From contig JALRFT010000283.1 of NCBI GenBank assembly GCA_023261915.1, positions 1 to 17,717 on the forward strand: a stretch of 17,717 nt of DNA. The letters are read 5' to 3'. The stretch comes from Acidimicrobiales bacterium. GTDB taxonomy: Bacteria; Actinomycetota; Acidimicrobiia; Acidimicrobiales; Acidimicrobilacustridaceae. Position 1 is the first letter of the stretch. Every line of letters begins with the position of its first letter. Under the pieces are notes generated by a model, which saw nothing but the letters and a program-made list of their open reading frames with translations, was not told where the DNA came from and ran no database searches. Below are positions 12,881 to 17,717 of the stretch, piece by piece. The translations under genes and the position numbers were made by a program.

Positions 12881-14164
12881 GTGCGAAGACTACCGATCGT
12901 CGGGCTGGGGCTCATCACTCTGTCGATCGTGCTGGGCTTGGTCGCACCGGTTTCGTCGGCCATGGCGGCGGGTTCGGCTGTCACCCAGCCGGTTGCCGAT
13001 GTCGTCGAGGTCCTCAAGGTCGACGGCTTGTTGGATCCGGTCATGGGGGACTTCATCCTCGACTCCATCGCCGCCGCCGAGGCCGAGGGCGTGGTTGCTC
13101 TTGTGCTGCAGACCGACAGCGCCGGATCCGTGCTCAACGACGACGATCTCACTGCCCTCATCGATGCCGTCCGCACCGCCACGATCCCGATCTGGGTGTG
13201 GATTGGCCCGAGTGGCAGTGCCGCGCTCGGCGCCACGGCGTTGCTCGGCGGTCATGCTGACGGTTTCGCCATGGCTCCGGGGACCTCGTGGGGTCTCGAC
13301 GGGGCAGTTGTTCCCTCGGCCCTGCTCGAAGGGGTTCGGCGCGAGGTTCCCTCCGGAATTGTTGAGTCCGACGGCGCACAGGTGGCGGGACCGAGCGAGA
13401 TGGCGCCGACCATTGGTGACCTCATTGTCCGTCTCGAGGGGATGCAGACCCGTGAGGTCGAGGTGGATGGCGTGGTGCGACTCGAACCGGTCACTCCGGT
13501 GCGGTTCTCGCAGTTGCCCCTCCTGCAGTCGTTGTTGCACGCCGTGGCCTCTCCGGCGGTCGCCTACCTGCTGTTGACCGTGGGTCTGGCCTTGTTGATC
13601 TTCGAGCTGTTCACCGCTGGGGTGGGTGTTGCCGGTGGAGTGGCCGCCGGATCGCTGATTCTCGGGTGCTACGGCCTGGCCTACTTGCCCTTCCGCTGGT
13701 GGGCTCTCGCTCTCGTGGTGCTCAGCATGTTGGCGTTCTCGGTGGATGTGCAGACCGGTGTGCCGAGGGTGTGGACGGGCATCGGAATGGCGATGTACGT
13801 CGTGGGATCGTTGTGGCTCTTCGACGGGGTCTCGATGTCATGGATCACGTTGACGGTGGCGATCGTCGGGGTGTTCCTCACGTTCAGTTCCGGGATCCCC
13901 TCGATGATCCGAACCCGGTTCGCTACGCCGACCATTGGTCGCGAGTGGATGGTCGGGGAAATGGGACGCGCCGTGACGGCAGTGGCTCCCGATGGGGTGG
14001 TCCAGATCCGCCAGGCGCTGTGGCGGGCGACCACCAATCGGGCGACGCCCATCGACGAACTCGACGCCGTGCGCGTGGTCGGCATTGACGGGTTGGTGCT
14101 CGAAGTGGAGCCCGAGAAGGGTGGGGCCCGCGACTATCGGGACCGCTCACCCAAGTCTGATTGA
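12881..14164 (+). CDS. NfeD-like membrane protein with degenerate ClpP-type protease domain
   Basis: The 427-aa protein has a signal peptide (residues 1-30, ending AMAA), a ClpP/crotonase-like N-terminal domain (~40-200), five or six membrane helices (~222-337), and a C-terminal OB-fold NfeD domain (~355-412: GEMGRAVTAVAPDGVVQIRQALWRA). Long NfeD proteins often sit with stomatin/SPFH proteins and cleave them using a Ser-Lys dyad. The usual serine motif after PSG (ARAASAGA) reads SAALGATA here (113-120), with Gly117 at the serine position, so protease activity is doubtful. No SPFH gene is visible beside it. The start GTG 12881 has GGAAGG 6 nt upstream. Confidence 0.85.
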   Translation: MRRLPIVGLGLITLSIVLGLVAPVSSAMAAGSAVTQPVADVVEVLKVDGLLDPVMGDFILDSIAAAEAEGVVALVLQTDSAGSVLNDDDLTALIDAVRTATIPIWVWIGPSGSAALGATALLGGHADGFAMAPGTSWGLDGAVVPSALLEGVRREVPSGIVESDGAQVAGPSEMAPTIGDLIVRLEGMQTREVEVDGVVRLEPVTPVRFSQLPLLQSLLHAVASPAVAYLLLTVGLALLIFELFTAGVGVAGGVAAGSLILGCYGLAYLPFRWWALALVVLSMLAFSVDVQTGVPRVWTGIGMAMYVVGSLWLFDGVSMSWITLTVAIVGVFLTFSSGIPSMIRTRFATPTIGREWMVGEMGRAVTAVAPDGVVQIRQALWRATTNRATPIDELDAVRVVGIDGLVLEVEPEKGGARDYRDRSPKSD

Positions 14165-14178
14165 GGGTCAATTCATGA

Positions 14179-14200
14179 CAAATAACACGCGTGTTATTTG
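14179..14200. promoter_or_regulatory. 22-bp perfect palindrome, candidate operator
   Basis: The half site is CAAATAACACG followed by its exact reverse complement, with no spacer. It starts 15 bp after the NfeD-like stop codon and ~100 bp before the whiB promoter. Its low GC content argues against a terminator stem and for a dimeric repressor site (TetR- or GntR-like). Confidence 0.6.
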
Positions 14201-14297
14201 CATATTCGTCACCTTCTGACGACTGCATTACGGGCGAAGTGCCCCCTGACCTGCATATATGCGGTTTTCCGTCGCGTAATTGCAACACAAGTGACTC

Positions 14298-14326
14298 TTG
14301 TCTCCCCCTTGTCGACCGTTTACTGT
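14298..14326 (+). promoter_or_regulatory. whiB promoter (-35/-10)
   Basis: TTGTCT (14298-14303), 17 bp, TACTGT (14321-14326). This is the best full sigma-70-type promoter in the window. Start would be near 14333, giving an ~18-nt leader that holds GGGAGGAG. Confidence 0.65.
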
Positions 14327-14350
14327 TCGGCGCCGGGAGGAGTAGGTGCG

Positions 14351-14614
14351 ATGAGTGTTCAGCGACTTGAGGAGACCTGGGAGCTCCGGGCGGCATGCCG
14401 TGGACCCCAGGCGGCGGTGTTCTTCCCGCCTTCGTATTCAGAGCGACGTGACGAGAAGTCCGAACGCGAACTGCGGGCCAAGGCCATCTGCTCTTCCTGC
14501 TCGGTCCAGCGAGACTGTTTGGAATACGCACTCTCCATCCGGGAGCCTCACGGCATCTGGGGAGGGATGAACGAACACGAGCGCCGCAATCTGCTGGCGC
14601 AACGAGGGTTGTAG
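14351..14614 (+). CDS. WhiB-family iron-sulfur transcriptional regulator
   Basis: The 87-aa protein has the four cluster cysteines Cys16, Cys47, Cys50 and Cys56 (C-x30-CxxC-x5-C) and the GIWGG turn (residues 68-72) followed by a basic helix ERRNLLAQRG. WhiB proteins bind a [4Fe-4S] cluster sensitive to O2 and NO and act with the principal sigma factor. This family is restricted to Actinomycetota and some of their phages. The start ATG 14351 has the strong ribosome binding site GGGAGGAG (14336-14343). Which WhiB subclass it is cannot be fixed by eye; the short form and position near an ArsA pair recall whiB4, while the length fits WhiB1/2-like forms too. Confidence 0.95.
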   Translation: MSVQRLEETWELRAACRGPQAAVFFPPSYSERRDEKSERELRAKAICSSCSVQRDCLEYALSIREPHGIWGGMNEHERRNLLAQRGL

Positions 14615-14641
14615 GGGCCTATCGGAGTTGTTCGTTCGTCA

Positions 14642-14675
14642 TCGGTGCGGGCCCTGGGGGGGGATCCTGCACCGA
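14642..14675 (+). terminator. Possible terminator hairpin after whiB
   Basis: TCGGTGCGGG (14642-14651) can pair with the segment ending GCACCGA (14666-14675) as a 10-bp stem with one G-U, around a G-rich loop. It lies 28 bp after the whiB stop. There is no T tract. Confidence 0.35.
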
Positions 14676-14682
14676 CGGGGCT

Positions 14683-14719
14683 CATGGGTGGCGACATGGT
14701 GACCATGTCGCCGCCCATG
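14683..14719. repeat. 37-bp near-perfect palindrome (18-bp inverted repeat)
   Basis: The left arm 14683-14700 (CATGGGTGGCGACATGGT) and the right arm 14702-14719 are inverted copies with one T/C difference around a single central base. It lies in the whiB-fxsA gap with no T run. It could be a large operator, an RNA hairpin, or a mobile repeat of the REP kind. Confidence 0.6.
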
Positions 14720-14816
14720 GCCGCTCCGCCCGCCAGATTGGCTGTTGCGGAATCGTCATCCACATTGCAGTGATGTTGCGCTGAGGGCCGCCTGAGCGGG
14801 CCCGGGGGACCCCCGG

Positions 14817-14822
14817 TAGCAT
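14817..14822 (+). promoter_or_regulatory. -10 box, near-leaderless promoter of fxsA
   Basis: TAGCAT lies 9 nt before ATG 14832; an in-frame GTG at 14826 is only 3 nt away and would lie upstream of the predicted transcript start. Confidence 0.45.
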
Positions 14823-14831
14823 GGGGTGACC

Positions 14832-15356
14832 ATGTGGCTGCTTCTCGTTCTGTTGCTCATCGTTCCCGTCGTTGAGCTCTACGTGATCGTTGCGGTCGCC
14901 GGATCCATTGGCCTCTTGCCCACGCTGGCCCTGCTCGTGGTCATCAGCGTGGCGGGCTCGTGGCTGGTCCGCCGGGAGGGGCTGGGTGTCTACCGTCGGT
15001 GCCGCCAGCTCTGGGCGAGTCGACAGAACCCCACCGATGACCTGCTCGACGGACTGCTGGTGCTCGTCGCCGGTCTCATGCTCCTGACCCCCGGGTTCGT
15101 CACCGACGCCCTCGGGCTGCTGCTGTTGATCCCGCCCCTGCGTCGAGTCGTGCGTTCCTCGGCCTTTGCCCCTCTGCGTCGTCGGCTCAGCGTGCCTATC
15201 GGCGGGGCCACCTACGCAGCAGGGATGGCAGCGGACCATGTCGGTCGACGACGTCAGCGGGTCTACGTGGGTGAGGCGGTCTTGGTCGAGGAGCGGCCGC
15301 CGCCGTCGCTACCGACATCGTCGGGTACCGGGCCTCGTTCCCCGGTGGAGCCCTGA
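14832..15356 (+). CDS. fxsA: FxsA family membrane protein
   Basis: The 174-aa protein begins MWLLLVLLLIVPVVELYVIV, the hallmark start of FxsA, with further family residues in VAGSWLVRREG (residues 40-50) and the hydrophobic pair GLLVLVAGLMLLTPGFVTD / ALGLLLLIPPLRR (~74-105). There are about three or four membrane segments and a basic soluble tail. In E. coli FxsA overexpression blocks exclusion of phage T7 by the F plasmid; its normal job is unknown. Start at ATG 14832 because FxsA proteins begin directly with the hydrophobic helix. The next gene begins 2 bp after its stop, forming a two-gene unit. Confidence 0.88.
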   Translation: MWLLLVLLLIVPVVELYVIVAVAGSIGLLPTLALLVVISVAGSWLVRREGLGVYRRCRQLWASRQNPTDDLLDGLLVLVAGLMLLTPGFVTDALGLLLLIPPLRRVVRSSAFAPLRRRLSVPIGGATYAAGMAADHVGRRRQRVYVGEAVLVEERPPPSLPTSSGTGPRSPVEP

Positions 15357-15358
15357 CT

Positions 15359-16240
15359 GTGGCGTCGCGTCGAAGTACCCCGGTGGCTGCCGACGAGGGC
15401 ACCGATGGTGAGGCCCCGGCACTCGAGGTCCTCGAGCCGGGGGTGGCTCGGGCTCTGAGCCCCATGGTGCGGCGCATCATTGCGCCCAACCCGGGTCCCA
15501 TGACCGGGCCGGGCACCAACACCTACCTGATCGGTATCGACGAAGTGGTGGTGGTTGACCCAGGTCCCGAGGACGCATCGCACCTCGACGCCATTCTCGG
15601 GTGCGGCGGCGACCGGATTCGCTGGGTGGCACTCACCCATCACCACCCCGACCACGCCCCGGGTGCCAAGGCGCTGTGTGAGCGCACCGGCGCGGAACTG
15701 CTCGCCTACGGTCGCCGTGACATCGTTAAGCCCGACCGTCGACTGCGTGACGGTGACCTCATCGAGGCCACCGAGTTCCGCCTGCGGGCCGTGCACACCC
15801 CCGGCCACTGCGCTGACCACCTCTGCTACCTCCTCGAGGAGGAGCGGATGCTCCTGTCGGGAGACCACATCATGGAGGGTTCCACAGTGGTCATCCGGCC
15901 CCCCGACGGGGACATGGCCGACTACCTCGAGTCGTTGGCCAAGGTCCGCGCCTTGCGACTCCGCTCCATTGCTCCCGGTCACGGCCGGCTCATCGAGCGC
16001 CCCAACGACCTCATCGACTGGTACATCAGCCATCGGCTCGAACGGGAAGCCAAGGTCGTCGACGCCCTCTCCGCTGCCGGTACGGCCACCGTCGACCAAC
16101 TGGTGCCTGCCGTTTACGCCGACGTGCCCGAGGCGCTCTACCCCGTGGCCCGCTTCAGCCTCCACGCCCACCTGCTGAAACTGGCCGGGGAAGGCCGCGC
16201 GACGGGCAAGACCCTGACCGGGAAGTGGTCGGCAGCCTGA
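15359..16240 (+). CDS. MBL-fold metallo-hydrolase (LACTB2-like, with C-terminal winged helix)
   Basis: The 293-aa hydrolase has the zinc-binding set of the metallo-beta-lactamase fold: THHHPDH (His94, His96, Asp98, His99), His150 in TPGH, Asp169 in SGDH and His208 in PGHG. The N-terminal NPGPMTGPGTNTYLIG is typical of LACTB2/RNase-like members. The last ~75 residues form a winged-helix-like segment (VVDALSAAGTATVDQLVPAVYADVP...HLLKLAGEGRA). LACTB2 in mammals is an endoribonuclease; the bacterial substrate is unknown. The GTG 15359 start uses a GGTGGAG located in the end of fxsA, 2 bp from its stop, so translation is probably coupled. Confidence 0.9.
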   Translation: MASRRSTPVAADEGTDGEAPALEVLEPGVARALSPMVRRIIAPNPGPMTGPGTNTYLIGIDEVVVVDPGPEDASHLDAILGCGGDRIRWVALTHHHPDHAPGAKALCERTGAELLAYGRRDIVKPDRRLRDGDLIEATEFRLRAVHTPGHCADHLCYLLEEERMLLSGDHIMEGSTVVIRPPDGDMADYLESLAKVRALRLRSIAPGHGRLIERPNDLIDWYISHRLEREAKVVDALSAAGTATVDQLVPAVYADVPEALYPVARFSLHAHLLKLAGEGRATGKTLTGKWSAA

Positions 16241-16313
16241 TTTCAGGCCCGTCCACACAAGCGCGTCCGGCGCCCACCCCCGGGTTCCACTGTCGCCTGT
16301 GGCCCGACCCCGC

Positions 16314-16319
16314 TAGCGT
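16314..16319 (+). promoter_or_regulatory. -10 box of the aldehyde dehydrogenase gene
   Basis: TAGCGT, predicting a start near 16327 and a ~46-nt leader with AGGGGG before ATG 16374. An in-frame GTG at 16329 next to this start could alternatively be used as a leaderless start, adding 15 residues. Confidence 0.4.
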
Positions 16320-16373
16320 GAGCGGTCCGTGCACGTGCCCGAGGGGGTACGTCGAGCAGTTCAGGGGGTCGAC

Positions 16374-17717
16374 ATGGCCGAATACAAGATGCTGATCGAT
16401 GGCGAGCTGGTGGGAGCGGCCTCAGGCGAGACCTTCGCCACCCACAACCCCGCCACGGGGGAAAAGATCGCCGACGTCCCCAAGGCCGATCGTTCCGATG
16501 CCGAGCGCGCCATTGCGGCCGCAAGGCGGGCCTTCGACGAGGGACCGTGGCCCCAGACTCCGGCCAAGGAGCGAGCCGAGACCCTTCGGGCCATCGCCCA
16601 GTTGATCGCCGACAACTCCGCCGAGCTTTCCGAGATCGAGAGCCGCGACGGTGGTGGCACCATCCGCAAAGCCATGCTCGCTGACATTCCCGGCGCCCAG
16701 AGTGCCTTTGAGTGGTTCGCCCAGATGGCCGAGACCCAGCCCGACCGTATCGATCTTGAGGGTTCACCGTTCCCGGCGTCGAACAACTACGTGCTGTTCG
16801 AACCACTCGGCGTGTGTACGGGCATCATTCCCTGGAACTTCCCGTTCATCATGGCGTCGTGGAAGATCGCCCCGGCGCTCGCCGCGGGCAACACGTCGGT
16901 GCTCAAGCCGGCCTCCTTCACTTCGCTGAGCGCCCTTCGGCTGGCTGAACTCATTGCCGAAGCTGACCTGCTGCCGCCCGGTGTGCTCAACGTCGTGTCC
17001 GGCCCCGGTGGCACCGTCGGCGAGGAACTCGCCGCCAACCCCATGGTCGACAAGACCGCTTTCACCGGGTCTACCGAGGTGGGCCGTCGCATCATGCAGT
17101 TGGCCTCGGGCACGGTGAAGCCGGTGACCCTTGAGCTCGGTGGCAAGTCGGCCAACATCGTCCTCGATGACGCCGACCCGGCTGCGGTCGCCATGAGCGC
17201 CGTGTTCGCCTGCTACATGAACTCGGGCCAGACCTGTCAGGCGCACACCCGTCTGCTGGTGCCGCAGTCGCGGGCGCAGGAGTACATCGACGCCGTGGTC
17301 GAGGAGGTCGAGAAGGTGCGTCTGGTCGATCCGGCCGCCGACGAGCCCGACATCTTCCACGCGCTCGGCCCACTGGCGTCGAGCGCCCAGCAGCAGCGGG
17401 TGCGCGGCTACATCCAGCAGGGCATCGACGAGGGCGCGTCGCTGCTCACCGGCGGACCCGAGCAGCCCGAGGACTTCCCGACCGGCTTCTACGTGAAGCC
17501 CACGGTGTTCGCCGACGTGACCCCCGACATGACGATCGCCCGTGAGGAGATCTTCGGTCCGGTCCTGTCGATCCTCACCTACACCGACGACGACGATGCC
17601 GTGCGCCTCGCCCACGACTCGCTCTACGGCCTCCACGGCGGCGTCCAGTCGTCGGACCCCGAGCGGGCCATGGCCGTCGCCCGTCGGATGCGGACCGGCC
17701 AGGTCGACATCAACGGC
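16374..17717 (+). CDS. Aldehyde dehydrogenase (NAD(P)+), 3' end outside the window
   Basis: 448 codons are present without a stop; full-length members are ~480-500 aa. The enzyme oxidises an aldehyde to the acid with NAD(P)+. Visible sites are IIPWNFPFIMASWKIAPAL (Asn155 oxyanion residue, Lys164), VLKPA (Lys178), FTGSTEVGRRI, ELGGKS with general base Glu254, and the catalytic Cys288 in GQTC. Near the end EEIFGPVLSI and the GLHGGVQSSDPERA region fit the family. ATG 16374 starts the usual MAEYKMLIDGE. The segment ESRDGGGTIRKAMLADIPGA recalls betaine- or phenylacetaldehyde-type enzymes, but the substrate cannot be told. It is monocistronic as seen, 133 bp after the hydrolase gene. Confidence 0.95.
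   Translation, partial: MAEYKMLIDGELVGAASGETFATHNPATGEKIADVPKADRSDAERAIAAARRAFDEGPWPQTPAKERAETLRAIAQLIADNSAELSEIESRDGGGTIRKAMLADIPGAQSAFEWFAQMAETQPDRIDLEGSPFPASNNYVLFEPLGVCTGIIPWNFPFIMASWKIAPALAAGNTSVLKPASFTSLSALRLAELIAEADLLPPGVLNVVSGPGGTVGEELAANPMVDKTAFTGSTEVGRRIMQLASGTVKPVTLELGGKSANIVLDDADPAAVAMSAVFACYMNSGQTCQAHTRLLVPQSRAQEYIDAVVEEVEKVRLVDPAADEPDIFHALGPLASSAQQQRVRGYIQQGIDEGASLLTGGPEQPEDFPTGFYVKPTVFADVTPDMTIAREEIFGPVLSILTYTDDDDAVRLAHDSLYGLHGGVQSSDPERAMAVARRMRTGQVDING

Larger units (their letters stand above)
14165..14350. other. AT-rich regulatory gap upstream of whiB
   Basis: This 186-bp gap is clearly richer in A+T than its surroundings. It holds a 22-bp perfect palindrome (14179-14200), a smaller palindrome GCATATATGC (14253-14262), an imperfect inverted pair GCATTACG (14225-14232) and CGTAATTGC (~14275-14283), and a promoter (14298-14326). 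No gene is seen in it. It looks like a multi-site control region for whiB. Confidence 0.6.

Noticed and set aside
14548..14763. Minus-strand frame through the whiB 3' end and the large palindrome
   Set aside because: It overlaps the conserved whiB C-terminus antisense, and its Met/Pro-rich sequence comes from the palindrome.
14682..15239. Minus-strand frame of 185 codons opposite fxsA
   Set aside because: Its Gln/Glu/His-rich product is the antisense of hydrophobic leucine/valine codons of a membrane protein, a common artefact.
16764..17636. Minus-strand frame of 290 codons opposite the aldehyde dehydrogenase
   Set aside because: The plus strand encodes a complete set of aldehyde dehydrogenase motifs without interruption; the minus frame is a shadow.

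Overview
The window is high-GC DNA that looks actinobacterial. The main lineage marker is a WhiB-type [4Fe-4S] regulator. Two further features fit: a paired ArsA/Get3-like ATPase operon of the kind found near a whiB gene in mycobacteria, and many genes whose start codon follows a TANNNT -10 box by 6-8 nt, which predicts leaderless mRNAs. An uncultured Acidimicrobiia-like actinobacterium is my guess for the lineage; the sequence does not prove it.

Layout. (1) 1-1230: a strip of small, mostly unrecognised plus-strand genes (a partial protein, two mini-proteins, a short lipoprotein, a CxCG protein), closed by a strong intrinsic terminator. It looks like phage or mobile-element DNA. (2) 1231-2190 (minus): a chimeric reading frame. 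Its first ~88 codons are the N-terminus of an acyl-CoA mutase (Ecm/MeaA/IcmA type), and the rest is the C-terminal half of a P4/D5-type phage primase-helicase. The junction is near 1927, marking a real rearrangement or an assembly chimera. (3) 2261-4109: aat (minus), a small lipoprotein (plus) and a 3-hydroxybutyryl-CoA dehydrogenase (minus). (4) 4188-5470: a translationally coupled pair, a degenerate SAM-methyltransferase-like protein and an S51/cyanophycinase-like protein whose nucleophile serine is alanine. (5) 5481-7063 (minus): two membrane-tethered peptidyl-prolyl isomerases, an intact FKBP and a degenerate cyclophilin. (6) 7127-9428: aspartokinase (with a strong internal start for a regulatory beta subunit) and aspartate-semialdehyde dehydrogenase, the first two steps of the aspartate family of amino acids. 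(7) 9425-9793 (minus): tRNA-Pro(CGG) with a MazG-like NTP pyrophosphohydrolase starting 4 nt after the tRNA. (8) 9845-10765: a stand-alone receiver-domain protein divergent from a STAS anti-anti-sigma protein. (9) 10777-12857 (minus): two overlapping ArsA-like ATPases, divergent by only 23 bp from an NfeD-like membrane protein (12881-14164). (10) 14165-16240: an AT-rich regulatory gap with a 22-bp palindrome, whiB, a second large palindrome, then fxsA and an MBL-fold hydrolase. (11) 16374-end: an aldehyde dehydrogenase running off the window.

Most of the window is ordinary chromosomal housekeeping. The most unusual points are the mutase::primase fusion and a set of family members that have lost a catalytic residue (S51-like, cyclophilin-like, NfeD-like, and one ArsA partner without its signature lysine). 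Also notable are the tRNA-mazG junction, the recurrent leaderless promoter architecture, and two large palindromes flanking whiB. All homology calls come from reading motifs; no database search was run.
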